Below are positions 1 to 9,313 of a DNA stretch of 32,078 nucleotides, piece after piece. The DNA comes from Alphaproteobacteria bacterium (GTDB taxonomy: Bacteria; Pseudomonadota; Alphaproteobacteria; Bin95): NCBI GenBank assembly GCA_022821735.1, contig JAJECZ010000012.1:1-32078 (forward strand), written 5' to 3'. How positions within the stretch are numbered: the first letter of the stretch is position 1; every line of letters starts with the position of its first letter. The notes beneath the pieces were generated by a model that was not told where the DNA came from, ran no database searches, and saw only the letters and a program-made list of their open reading frames with translations. The position numbers and the translations under genes are program-made.

Positions 1-984
1 GTGATGGTGGCGACGGTCGCCTTCGGCATGGGCATCGACAAGCCGGACGTGCGCTTCGTCGCCCATCTCGACCTGCCGAAGAGCCTCGAAGCCTACTACC
101 AGGAGACGGGCCGGGCCGGGCGCGACGGCCTGCCGGCGGAAGCATGGATGCTCTACGGGCCGGGCGACTTAGCCCAATTGGGACGTTTCATCGACGAGTC
201 CGAAGCCTCCGACGAGCAGAAGCGCGTCGAGCGGGGCAAGCTGGAGGCGCTGGTCGGCTACGCCGAGGCGGCGACATGCCGGCGGCGCATCCTGCTCGGA
301 TATTTCGGCGACGGTTGCGAGCCCTGCGGCAATTGCGATGTCTGCCTCGACCCGCCGGAGATGTTCGACGGCACGGAGGCGGCGCAGATGGCGCTCTCCG
401 CGATCTACCGCACGGGCCAGCGCTTCGGCGGCGGGCACATTGTCGACGTGCTGCGCGGGCGGGAGACCGAGCGCGTCCTCAGGCTCCGGCACGACCGGCT
501 GCCGACCTTCGGCGTCGGCAGGGACCGGCGCGTCGGCGAATGGCGCTCGATCCTGCGCCAGCTGACGGCTGCGGAACTGGTCGCGGCCGAAACCCTGGAA
601 GGCTTCACCGTGCTCCGCCTCGGCCCGGACGCCCGCGCCGTGCTGCGCGGCGAGCGGCAGGTGCAGTTGCGGCTGGAGAAGCGGGAGGCCCGCCAGCCCC
701 GGCAGCCGAGGGAGCGCGGGGTGCGGGGGGCCGCGCCGGCGGCCTCCTCCGACCGGGAAGGCTTCGAGGCGCTCCGCGCGCTCCGCCGCAGGCTGGCCGA
801 GGAGCAGAACGTCCCGCCCTACGTCGTGTTCCCCGACAGCGCCCTCCACGCCATGCTCGACCGCCGCCCCGCGAGCCTGACCGAGATGGCCGAAGTCCCC
901 GGCGTCGGCGCGACGAAGCTGCGGCGCTACGGCGAGGCGTTCCTGGAGGCGCTCAGGGCGCTGCCGCCTCCGCCGACCGACTGA
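1..984 (+). CDS. recQ: ATP-dependent DNA helicase RecQ, C-terminal part (5' truncated by window edge)
   Basis: [40 protein letters not shown] helicase motifs, RecQ zinc-binding cysteines ([12 protein letters not shown]...CGNCDVC), C-terminal HRDC-like domain. Confidence 0.96.
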   Translation: MMVATVAFGMGIDKPDVRFVAHLDLPKSLEAYYQETGRAGRDGLPAEAWMLYGPGDLAQLGRFIDESEASDEQKRVERGKLEALVGYAEAATCRRRILLGYFGDGCEPCGNCDVCLDPPEMFDGTEAAQMALSAIYRTGQRFGGGHIVDVLRGRETERVLRLRHDRLPTFGVGRDRRVGEWRSILRQLTAAELVAAETLEGFTVLRLGPDARAVLRGERQVQLRLEKREARQPRQPRERGVRGAAPAASSDREGFEALRALRRRLAEEQNVPPYVVFPDSALHAMLDRRPASLTEMAEVPGVGATKLRRYGEAFLEALRALPPPPTD

Positions 985-1483
985 CCTCGACCACCCGCCG
1001 GTCGCCCTCGCCGAAGAATAACTCCGCCAGATTGTCTCCCGGGCCGCCGCGGTCGATGACGAGGAAATCGGTCTCGCGGCCGAGCGCGATGACGGGATGG
1101 TGCCAGACGCCGCGCGCATAGTTGACGCCCTGGCCGGCCTCGGCGAGGAAGGCGCGGAGGTCCGCCGGCGCCACCGTCTCTCCGGGCGGCGCGACGACGA
1201 CCAGGAAGGGCGCGGCCTCGAGCGGCACGAAGGCCTGCGAGCCGAGCGGGTGCTTCTCCACCATCGCGATTGTCAGCGGCATGGGCAGCGGGCGGGCGCG
1301 GAAGATGTTGACCAGCACATGCCCGCGTTGCGCCTCCACATCGACGCGGGCGAGGTCGTGGAAGCGGGTCGTCGAGCCGTCATTGATCTCGAAGTGCCGC
1401 GCACCGTCGGTCTCGATCACGTCGCCGAAGGGGGCGAAGGCGGCGCGGGTCAGGGGCTCGACCGGGAGGACTGTCTCTGTCAT
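953..1483 (-). CDS. allA: Ureidoglycolate lyase
   Basis: [24 protein letters not shown]...[30 protein letters not shown] is characteristic of the AllA family; internal ATG at 1483 preferred over the longer ORF. Confidence 0.9.
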   Translation of the reverse strand: MTETVLPVEPLTRAAFAPFGDVIETDGARHFEINDGSTTRFHDLARVDVEAQRGHVLVNIFRARPLPMPLTIAMVEKHPLGSQAFVPLEAAPFLVVVAPPGETVAPADLRAFLAEAGQGVNYARGVWHHPVIALGRETDFLVIDRGGPGDNLAELFFGEGDRRVVEVSRSAEAAAP

Positions 1484-1505
1484 GCGGCTTTCCGCTTTCC
1501 CTGCC

Positions 1506-2111
1506 TCAGAGCGCGACGGCGGCGTCGAACTCGCGGCCGCGCTCTTCCAGCCACTCCCAGAAGGAGCGGGCGTAGCTGCGCGGGACATGGAGTTCGAAGG
1601 CGTCCTCGGCCCTGCGGTGGACGAGCGCCTGGGCGTTGCCGATGCGGGTGCGCGCCGCCCGGCCCGGAGGAAAGGCCGCCGGGTCGAGGTCGATGCCGGT
1701 GCCGGTCGCCAGCAGGTCCGCCGCGTGTTCGCCCGCGACGGTAATCACGGTCGAGGCGGAGGAGACGTTGACGAGCGCGCCCCGCCCGCCGGCGAGTTCC
1801 GAGGCGAGGCGGGCGGCGAGCCTGCCGTCGTCCGAAAGCGGCGCGACGAGACGCCATTCGTCGGGGCCGAGGCGGATGAGCAGCGCATCCTCCCTGCATT
1901 CCCGCGCCTCGCCCGGCTCCAGCGCCGGACCCGCGCCCAGCGCCGTTTCTACGGCCTGCGCGAAGGCCGGGTCGTCCACCGGGCCGCGCAGGACGAAGCT
2001 CTCCCGCGCCGGCCCCTCGCCCAGCAGGACGCCGCCCGCCCCGCCGGCGCGCGACCCGAGGTCCAGCCCCGCGAGCGCGCTGCGCCGCGCGTCGGTCGCG
2101 TCGTCAGCCAC
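1506..2111 (-). CDS. soxG: Sarcosine oxidase gamma subunit
   Basis: Last gene of soxBDAG order; [13 protein letters not shown]...[56 protein letters not shown] start at 2111 overlaps the soxA stop. Confidence 0.88.
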   Translation of the reverse strand: MADDATDARRSALAGLDLGSRAGGAGGVLLGEGPARESFVLRGPVDDPAFAQAVETALGAGPALEPGEARECREDALLIRLGPDEWRLVAPLSDDGRLAARLASELAGGRGALVNVSSASTVITVAGEHAADLLATGTGIDLDPAAFPPGRAARTRIGNAQALVHRRAEDAFELHVPRSYARSFWEWLEERGREFDAAVAL

Positions 2112-5052
2112 GGAGGCGCACCCCTTCCGCGTCGTAGAACACCGGCGACACGACCTCCGCCGCCGTGGAGAAGCCGGTGACCGGCGAGGCGACATGGACC
2201 GTCTGGCCGGTCCGGGCCCGCCCGTTCTCGACCAGCGCCAGCGCGAGCGCGCGGCCGAGCGTCGGGCTGTAGCAGAAGGAGGTGACGTGGCCGAGCGGCG
2301 GGGCGGGGCGCATGTCGCCGCTCTCCGCCACCTGGCAGCCGGGCGGGATCCGGGCCTGCGCGTCGATGACGGAGAGCCCGACAAGCTGCTGGCGGCCCTT
2401 CCGGCGGAGCGCCGGCAGGGCCAGCGAGCGCACGCCGATGCTGCGCGCATCCGCCCGGACCATGCGCCCGAGCCCCAGATCGTCCGGGGTCGTGCGGCCG
2501 TCCGCCTCGGCGTGGGTGACATGCCCCTTCTCGAGGCGCATCACGCCCATCGCGTCGGTGCCGTAGGGGACAAGGCCGTGTTCGCGCCCGGCCGTCAGCA
2601 GCCGCGTCCAGAGCGCCAGGCCGTAATCGGCGGGCACGGCGATCTCGTAGGAAAGCTCGCCGGAATAGCTCATGCGGAAGACGAGTGCGGGCAGGTCGGC
2701 GACCGCGGCGGCGTGCACCGCCATCATCGGGAAGGCTTCGTCGGACAGGTCGAGTCCGGGCGCGGCCTCGCCCAGCAGCGCCCGCGAGCCGGGGCCGGCA
2801 AGGGCGGCGGCGAACCAGTGCTCCGAGACGTCGGTCGCATAGACCTCCAGCTCCGGCCAGACGGTCTGGAGCAGGTATTCCATGTGCTGCATCACGGCGT
2901 GGTGCTGCGCGGTTGTGGTCGTCAGGTAGAAATGGCTTTCCCCAAGCCGCATGACGACGCCGTCGTCGAACACCCGCCCGTCCTCGCGCAGCATCAGCCC
3001 GTAGCGCCCGCGCCCGGTCTTCAGGCTCGACATCCGGTTGGCATAGACGAGGTCGAGGAAGGCCGCGGCGTCGCGGCCCTGGATATCGACCTTGCCGAGC
3101 GTGCCGACATCCACGATGCCGACCCCGGCGCGGGTCTCGCGCACTTCCGCCTCGATGGCCTCGTCCTCGCCCGTGCCCTCGCGCGGATAGTAGCGCGGCC
3201 GGCGCCAGTGGCCGGCTGCGGTGAAGACGGCGCCCCGGGCTTCGTGCCAGTCGTCGGCCGCCGTGCGGCGCAGCGCGTCCTGGCCCTCGCCGATGAGGCC
3301 GGCGGCCATCGCGGCCATCGGCACCGGCGTGTAGGGCGGGCGGAAGGTCGTCGTCCCGGTTCGGGCCACGGGGCGTCCGAGCGCCTCGGACAAGAGGACG
3401 AGGCCCGCCATGCCGGAGGTCTTGCCCTGGTCGGTGCCCATGCCGAGCGCGGTATAGCGCTTGACGTGCTCGACCGAGCGGTAGCCCTCGCGCGCGGCGA
3501 GCTCCACATCCGCCGCGGTCACGTCATATTGCAGGTCGACGAAGCGCTTGCCGCCGCCCAGCTGCCAGAAGACGGGCGCGTCCCCGGCGCTGCGGTCGGG
3601 CGAACGCGGCGGCTCTCCGGCGGCCCGTTCGTGCCCCGAGGATGCGGCCGCGGCGACCCCGGCGGCCCAGCCTTCCGCGAGGCAGCCGTCGAGGTCGAAG
3701 CGCCCGGCGGCCGCGCCTGCGCTCCGGTTCGCGCCGCCCGGCCGGTCGGGCAGGATCAGTCCCCGTTCCTCGTCGTAGCTGAGGCTGCCGCGCGCCTGGG
3801 CGTGCAGATGCACCGCCGGGCTCCAGCCACCGGCGACGGCCACCAGGTCGCAGGCGATGCGTTCGCCCCTGTCGCCCGCCCGGCCGTCCGTCCGGCGAAG
3901 CAGCGCGCCGCGCACCCGGCGGCTCCCGAATGCCCGCTCGACGGCCCGGCCCGCGCGGCAGGGCAGGTCCGGCGCTTCGCTGTCGGGCCGGGTATCGGCG
4001 ACGGCGGCAATCGAGACGCCCGCGCTCCGCAGCAGCCGGGCCACGCTGTAGATGCTGTCATTGTTGCCCGCGATCACGGCGCGCCGCCCGGCCAGCACGC
4101 CGTAGGCATGGGCATAGCCGCCGGCCGCGGATGCCGACATGACGCCCGGCCGGTCGTTTCCGGCGAAGAGCAGCGGGCGCTCATGCGCGCCGGCGGCGAT
4201 CACCACTTCCCGCGCGCGCACGAACCAGAGGCGCGTTTCCGGCGTGCCGGGCGGCGCGTCCCCGGCCGCCCGCTCGGCCACCAGGAGCAGGTTGTGGTCG
4301 TAATAGCCGGTGACGGTCGCGCGGCGGAGCAGGCGCACACGGCTCATCCCTTCGAGCTCGGCGGTCGCGGCGTCGATCCAGGCGAGGCCGTCGCCGTCCC
4401 CGATCTCGCCCGGCGCGCGCAGCAGGTCGCCGCCGAAGCGGACGTTCTCGTCCGCGAGCACGACCCGCGCCCCGGCGCGCGCGGCCGCCAGCGCCGCCGC
4501 CACGCCCGCCGGCCCGCCGCCCGCCACCAGCACGTCGGCATTGACGCGCCGCTTGGCGTGGAAGGCACCGTCCGGCGCGGGCGGGGCCGGCCCGAAGCCC
4601 GCCAGGCGGCGAAGCAGCGGTTCGTAGAGCGCGAGCCACCAGCGCGCCGGCCACATGAAGGTCTTGTAGTAGAACCCCGCGGGCAGGATGCCGCCGGCAA
4701 GGCCGAGCGCGCCGCCGAGGTCCCAGGCGACGGAGGGCCAGGCGTTCTGCCCGGAGGCTTCGAGGCCTTCCGAGAGCGGAATCTCCGTCGCCTTCAGGTT
4801 CGGCCGGGCCTCCTCCCCGATGCCCGCGGTGACCATGACGTTGGGTTCTTCCGCGCCGAAGCCCCAGACGCCGCGCGGGCGGTGGTATTTGAAGCTCCGC
4901 GCCGCGATGCGCACGCCCGCCGCCAGCAGCCCGGAGGCCAGGCTGTCGCCGCGATATCCTTCATGGCGGTGGCCGTCGAAGTCGAATCGCAGCGGCCCCG
5001 TGCGGTCGATCAGGTGGCCGCCCTCTGCCGTGCGGAAGGGCTGGCGCCTCAT
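2104..5052 (-). CDS. soxA: Sarcosine oxidase alpha subunit
   Basis: 982 aa; N-terminal 2Fe-2S-like/FAD domain (FKYHRPRGVWGFGAEEPN, VLVAGGGPAGVAAALAAARAGARVVLADE) and C-terminal aminomethyltransferase-like domain. Confidence 0.95.
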   Translation of the reverse strand: MRRQPFRTAEGGHLIDRTGPLRFDFDGHRHEGYRGDSLASGLLAAGVRIAARSFKYHRPRGVWGFGAEEPNVMVTAGIGEEARPNLKATEIPLSEGLEASGQNAWPSVAWDLGGALGLAGGILPAGFYYKTFMWPARWWLALYEPLLRRLAGFGPAPPAPDGAFHAKRRVNADVLVAGGGPAGVAAALAAARAGARVVLADENVRFGGDLLRAPGEIGDGDGLAWIDAATAELEGMSRVRLLRRATVTGYYDHNLLLVAERAAGDAPPGTPETRLWFVRAREVVIAAGAHERPLLFAGNDRPGVMSASAAGGYAHAYGVLAGRRAVIAGNNDSIYSVARLLRSAGVSIAAVADTRPDSEAPDLPCRAGRAVERAFGSRRVRGALLRRTDGRAGDRGERIACDLVAVAGGWSPAVHLHAQARGSLSYDEERGLILPDRPGGANRSAGAAAGRFDLDGCLAEGWAAGVAAAASSGHERAAGEPPRSPDRSAGDAPVFWQLGGGKRFVDLQYDVTAADVELAAREGYRSVEHVKRYTALGMGTDQGKTSGMAGLVLLSEALGRPVARTGTTTFRPPYTPVPMAAMAAGLIGEGQDALRRTAADDWHEARGAVFTAAGHWRRPRYYPREGTGEDEAIEAEVRETRAGVGIVDVGTLGKVDIQGRDAAAFLDLVYANRMSSLKTGRGRYGLMLREDGRVFDDGVVMRLGESHFYLTTTTAQHHAVMQHMEYLLQTVWPELEVYATDVSEHWFAAALAGPGSRALLGEAAPGLDLSDEAFPMMAVHAAAVADLPALVFRMSYSGELSYEIAVPADYGLALWTRLLTAGREHGLVPYGTDAMGVMRLEKGHVTHAEADGRTTPDDLGLGRMVRADARSIGVRSLALPALRRKGRQQLVGLSVIDAQARIPPGCQVAESGDMRPAPPLGHVTSFCYSPTLGRALALALVENGRARTGQTVHVASPVTGFSTAAEVVSPVFYDAEGVRLRG

Positions 5053-5309
5053 GGCCGGCTCAACCGCGCCGAGCGGAGCTCGTGGGTCCAGGTATCGCGC
5101 TCGACCGTCAGCCAGCGCCGGCAGCCGTCGCGGTGGAACCAGAGTTCGCGATGCGGGCCCTTCGGGTTGTCGTGGAAGCAGAGATAGTCGGTCCAGGCCT
5201 CGTCGGTCGCGGCCCCGGGGTCCGCCGGACGCTCGTTTCCGGCCTCGCCGCCATAGGCGAACTCCGTTTCGTCGCGGTCGCCGCAGAAGGGGCAGGGAAT
5301 CAGGAGCAT
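5049..5309 (-). CDS. soxD: Sarcosine oxidase delta subunit
   Basis: MLLIPCPFCGDRDETEFAYGGEA...DEAWTDYLCFHDNPKGPHRELWFHRDGCRRWLTVERDT. Confidence 0.95.
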   Translation of the reverse strand: MLLIPCPFCGDRDETEFAYGGEAGNERPADPGAATDEAWTDYLCFHDNPKGPHRELWFHRDGCRRWLTVERDTWTHELRSARLSRP

Positions 5310-5322
5310 GGTCCGGGTCCCC

Positions 5323-6588
5323 TCAATGTCCCCACGCCACCGGTCCGGCGCCGTTTTCGTCCAGCACGGCCCCGGTGCGGAAGCGTTCGAGCGAGAAGGG
5401 CGCGTTCAGCGCGTGCGGCGCGTCGTTGGCTAGCGTCCAGGCCAGGCACCAGCCCGAGGCGGGCGTCGCCTTGAAGCCGCCGTAGCACCAGCCGCCGGTC
5501 ATGGCGAGGCCCTCGACCGGCAGTTTGGCGATGATCGGGCTGCCGTCCATGCTCATGTCCATGACGCCCGCCCAGTGGCGGAGCTGGCGCAGGCGCGAGA
5601 TGCGGGGGAAATACTCGCAGGCCGCCGACAGGATGTCCTCCAGCCGGGCGGGGCTGCCGCGCTGCGACCAGGAATTGTAGCCGTCGAGAGTGCCGCCGAT
5701 CAGCACTTCGCCCTTGTCCGTCTGGCTGACATAGACGTGCGCCGCCGCCACCGAGACGACCTTGTCCATGAAGGGTTTGACCGGCTCCGACACCGTTGCC
5801 GTGAGCAGGTGCGTCTCGATGGGAAGGCGGATGCCCGCCATTTCCGCGAGGCGGGAGGAATGACCGGCGACCGCGAGGCCGACGCGGCCGGCCCCGATGG
5901 GGCCGCGGCTGGTCTGCAGCCCGGTAACCCGGCCGGCCTCGACATCGATGCCCGTCACCTCGCAGTCCTGGATGATGTCCACCCCCAGCGCATCGGCGGC
6001 GCGCGCGTAGCCCCAGGCGACCGCATCGTGGCGGGCGACGCCGCCACGCGGCTGGATGACCCCGCCGACGATGGGATGGCGGATTCCGGGCGAGAGGTCG
6101 AGCGCGGGCACGAGCCGCGCAAGGTCGGCCCGGGTCAGCAGTTCCGCGTCGATGCCGGCGTAGCGCATGCCGTTGTGGCGCCGGATCCAGTAGTCGCGCT
6201 GGGCGTCGGTATGGAAGACATTGATGACGCCGCGCGGCGAGAACATCACATTGTAGTTGAGGTCGCGGCTCAGCCCCTCCCAGAGCTTCAGCGAGTGTTC
6301 GTAGAAGCGCTGGTTCTCCGGCAGCAGGTAGTTGGAGCGCACGATGGTGGTGTTGCGCCCGGTATTGCCGCCGCCGATCCAGCCCCGCTCCAGCACCGCG
6401 ACATTCGTTATGCCGTGGTTGCGGGCGAGGTAGTAGGCCGCGGCGAGGCCGTGGCCGCCGCCGCCGACGATGACGACGTCGTAGGAGGATTTCGGCTCCG
6501 GAGCGCGCCACGCCGGCTGCCAGTCCCGATGCCCGGAGAGCGCACCCCGGAGAAGGGAAAAGATCGAATAGCGCTGCATTGCGGCCAT
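5323..6588 (-). CDS. soxB: Sarcosine oxidase beta subunit
   Basis: [82 protein letters not shown]. Confidence 0.96.
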   Translation of the reverse strand: MAAMQRYSIFSLLRGALSGHRDWQPAWRAPEPKSSYDVVIVGGGGHGLAAAYYLARNHGITNVAVLERGWIGGGNTGRNTTIVRSNYLLPENQRFYEHSLKLWEGLSRDLNYNVMFSPRGVINVFHTDAQRDYWIRRHNGMRYAGIDAELLTRADLARLVPALDLSPGIRHPIVGGVIQPRGGVARHDAVAWGYARAADALGVDIIQDCEVTGIDVEAGRVTGLQTSRGPIGAGRVGLAVAGHSSRLAEMAGIRLPIETHLLTATVSEPVKPFMDKVVSVAAAHVYVSQTDKGEVLIGGTLDGYNSWSQRGSPARLEDILSAACEYFPRISRLRQLRHWAGVMDMSMDGSPIIAKLPVEGLAMTGGWCYGGFKATPASGWCLAWTLANDAPHALNAPFSLERFRTGAVLDENGAGPVAWGH

Positions 6589-6720
6589 TCTACCCCGGAT
6601 TTCCCGCTGCGGTCATGGTCCCGTCGCCGCCCCGGCGCCGGGTCGGTTGACCCTCGCGGAACCGGCCGCCAGATTCGCGCCTCCTCGAATGTTGCCGAAA
6701 TGGAGGCGCAAGCGCACCCG

Positions 6721-7497
6721 ATGAGCTACGAACATATCCTGGTCGAAACCCGGGGGGCGGTCGGCATCGTCACCCTGAACCGCCCGGAAGCGCTGAATGC
6801 GCTCTGCGCGAAGCTGATTGAGGAGTTGGCCGGGGCGCTCGACGGCTTCGAGGCCGACGACGCCATCGGCTGCGTCGTGGTGACGGGCTCCGAGCGCGCC
6901 TTCGCCGCCGGGGCCGACATCAAGGAGATGCAGCCCAAGACCTATATGGACGCCTATCTGGAGGACTTCATCACCGTTGGCTGGGAGCGGGTGACGGGCT
7001 GCCGCAAGCCGGTGATCGCCGCGGTGGCGGGCTACGCGCTCGGCGGCGGCTGCGAGATGGCGATGATGTGCGATTTCATCATCGCCGCCGACACGGCGCG
7101 GTTCGGCCAGCCGGAGATCAACCTCGGCGCGCTGCCGGGTGGCGGCGGCACGCAGCGCCTCGCGCGCTTCATCGGCAAGTCGAAGACCATGGACATGTGC
7201 CTGACGGGCCGGATGATGGATGCGGCCGAGGCCGAGCGCGCCGGCCTGGTGAGCCGGGTGGTGCCGGCCGACGAGCTGATCGACAAGGCGGTCGAGGTTG
7301 CGGCGTCGATCGCGGCCAAGTCGCGTCCTGCCGCGATGATTACCAAGGAATGCGTCAACCGCGCCTACGAGATGCCGCTCTCCGAGGGGGTGAAGTTCGA
7401 GCGGCGCATGTTCCACTCGACCTTCGCGACCGAGGACCAGAAGGAAGGCATGGCCGCCTTCATCGAAAAGCGCGAGCCCGTCTTCAAGGGGCGGTAG
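6721..7497 (+). CDS. Enoyl-CoA hydratase/isomerase family protein
   Basis: [33 protein letters not shown]...AGADIKEM...[44 protein letters not shown] crotonase motifs; the longer upstream ORF extension is antisense to soxB. Confidence 0.94.
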   Translation: MSYEHILVETRGAVGIVTLNRPEALNALCAKLIEELAGALDGFEADDAIGCVVVTGSERAFAAGADIKEMQPKTYMDAYLEDFITVGWERVTGCRKPVIAAVAGYALGGGCEMAMMCDFIIAADTARFGQPEINLGALPGGGGTQRLARFIGKSKTMDMCLTGRMMDAAEAERAGLVSRVVPADELIDKAVEVAASIAAKSRPAAMITKECVNRAYEMPLSEGVKFERRMFHSTFATEDQKEGMAAFIEKREPVFKGR

Positions 7498-7565
7498 GGC
7501 AGGCCTGAAGGCGGTCCCCGTTTCGCCTTCCGAACGACTGACTGCCATCCCGGTGGCTGGATATG

Positions 7566-7591
7566 CGAGGCGGGCTTCGCCGCCTCGTTTT
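7566..7591 (+). terminator. Rho-independent terminator after the enoyl-CoA hydratase gene
   Basis: CGAGGCGG-GCTTCG-CCGCCTCG, 8-bp perfect stem, followed by TTTT. Confidence 0.8.
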
Positions 7592-7596
7592 GCCTG

Positions 7597-7627
7597 TTGA
7601 CGAGGGTTTATAGAACATGTAAGGAAC
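7597..7627 (+). promoter_or_regulatory. Putative LexA/SOS-regulated promoter: TTGACG -35-like hexamer (7597-7602) with GAAC-N7-GAAC operator (7613-7627)
   Basis: Sequence ttgacgagggtttataGAACatgtaagGAACatt, 22 bp before the ATG at 7646(agtatgcATGg reading frame at 7646). Confidence 0.65.
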
Positions 7628-7645
7628 ATTAATCGGGGAGTATGC

Positions 7646-8383
7646 ATGGCGCAACAAACAGAAATCGAATGGACCGACGCGACCTGGAATCCGGTAACGG
7701 GCTGCACCCGTATTGGACCCGGATGCGACAACTGCTACGCGCTGCGATTCGCCGAGCGATGGCGCGGCATTCCCGAACACCCGTATGAGCAGGGTTTCGA
7801 TTTGCGGCTGTGGCCGGAACGACTCGACGTCCCGCTGAAGTGGCGCAGACCTCGAATGATCTTTGTCAACTCGATGAGTGACCTCTTTCACAAGAACGTG
7901 CCGGCCGATTTCATCGACTCTGTGTTCGACACTATGGAACGCGCAAGCCACCACACCTACCAAGTGCTCACCAAGCGATCCTCGCTCATGCGCACCTATA
8001 TCCGTCGTCGCTACGGGGAACGGATGGCTCCGGATCACATCTGGTTAGGGACGTCGATCGAGGACCGCAGCCGCCTGAACCGGTTGAACCACTTGCGCCA
8101 AACGCCAGTGACGGTCCGTTTCGTCTCCTTTGAGCCGTTGCTGGACGACATCGGACCGGTTGACCTGACCGGTATTGCCTGGGCCATTGTCGGCGGCGAA
8201 AGCGGCCCCGGCGCACGCCCCATGCATCCCGACTGGGCCCGCACCCTGCGGGATGCTTGTCGCAATCAAGGCGTCGCCTTCTTCTTCAAGCAATGGGGAG
8301 GCCGACATCCGAAGAGCGGGGGACGGCTCCTAGACGGCCGGACTTGGGACGGTTATCCGGCCTCGGAGCGCTTGGCTGCGTAA
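7646..8383 (+). CDS. Phage Gp37/Gp68-family (DUF5131) protein, three-Cys motif
   Basis: MAQQTEIEWTDATWNPVTGCTRIGPGCDNCYALRFAERWRGIP...MIFVNSMSDLFHKNVP...VGGESGPGARPMHPDWARTLRDACRNQGVAFFFKQWGG, the family signature with C-x6-C-x2-C. Confidence 0.93.
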   Translation: MAQQTEIEWTDATWNPVTGCTRIGPGCDNCYALRFAERWRGIPEHPYEQGFDLRLWPERLDVPLKWRRPRMIFVNSMSDLFHKNVPADFIDSVFDTMERASHHTYQVLTKRSSLMRTYIRRRYGERMAPDHIWLGTSIEDRSRLNRLNHLRQTPVTVRFVSFEPLLDDIGPVDLTGIAWAIVGGESGPGARPMHPDWARTLRDACRNQGVAFFFKQWGGRHPKSGGRLLDGRTWDGYPASERLAA

Positions 8384-8390
8384 CATTTCT

Positions 8391-9233
8391 TCACAGATGA
8401 TCCAGAATGTGATTTGCGGCCCGAGACGCGAGACCTATACCCCTTTCATTTCCGACACAGAAAAGAAACTCGAACAAAGGGGAATTGCGGGAATTTGTCA
8501 GCCTTCTGGATTTGCGCAAGAATCGACTCCCAAATAACAATTCCAGTTTTTTCTTGTACGCCTCGATCAATCCTTGAACGCCTTGCTCTCTTTGATGTCC
8601 GCTGGATCCAAACAAGTTACCTTGTGGGTTAATCCGATAAAGTTCTCTCCAGCTGTCGTCTCCATAGATACGGTCCAGTCGATCTGCCCAACGGGAATTG
8701 ATTTCTTCCGGTTTTTGTTCCGTGGGAAGCAGTCTTGCAATTGCTTGTGTGGGGAACAGTATCCACATGTCCAGGGCATTGAAATTCTCTATTGTCTCGA
8801 TTGTCAACCACGAAACTTCAGTTGCGAATGGATCAAGAAAGAGGACGCCGCGCCATTGTTTCCAGTCCTGCTTGAAGTTTTTCAGAAAATCATTTGCATC
8901 GGCGTTTTCAATTTGAATGTCCCGATTAGGGAATTCTCTGCGAATATTCCGCAGCGCCGCATATCTGTTCATATTTCGTTCAATGAAGATCAATTTATCG
9001 AAAGGCTTGTCCGATATGTTGATAGCCCTGCGCGTTGATCCGGATATGAATTGTTGTGCCTCCTCTTCGTCTGTCTGAATAGCCCCGGAGCCCGCAAACG
9101 CATCGATATAGAGCAGCTTGAAGGGCTGGTTCTTCAGGGCCGTGGTATAAAAGTCCAGATACAATTCGAGTATCTCGAGTTTTTCTTCGGTCCAAGGTCC
9201 GCCAAATGCATTTGTCATTTCTCTATTCGCCAT
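8391..9233 (-). CDS. Three-Cys-motif partner protein TcmP-like (putative SAM-dependent methyltransferase fold)
   Basis: PWTEEKLEILELYLDFYTTALK...LLYIDAFAGSGA (MTase motif I-like), VLFLDPFATEVSW (motif IV-like), FEFLFCVGNERGIGLASRAANHIL; pairs with DUF5131 as known for this family; ATG at 9233. Confidence 0.85.
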   Translation of the reverse strand: MANREMTNAFGGPWTEEKLEILELYLDFYTTALKNQPFKLLYIDAFAGSGAIQTDEEEAQQFISGSTRRAINISDKPFDKLIFIERNMNRYAALRNIRREFPNRDIQIENADANDFLKNFKQDWKQWRGVLFLDPFATEVSWLTIETIENFNALDMWILFPTQAIARLLPTEQKPEEINSRWADRLDRIYGDDSWRELYRINPQGNLFGSSGHQREQGVQGLIEAYKKKLELLFGSRFLRKSRRLTNSRNSPLFEFLFCVGNERGIGLASRAANHILDHL

Positions 9234-9313
9234 CAAGCTTCGATTGAATTAGTGTTTCCGATAAGGCTGCCGTCAATCGCGGCCGGCAAGAGAGCGGAAT
9301 GGACGACGCCGGT

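Noticed and set aside
1636-5187. 1183-aa + strand ORF opposite soxA/soxG
   Set aside because: Shadow ORF in a high-GC region; low-complexity Arg/Ala/Gly/Pro protein with no recognisable domain, antisense to clearly conserved sarcosine oxidase genes.
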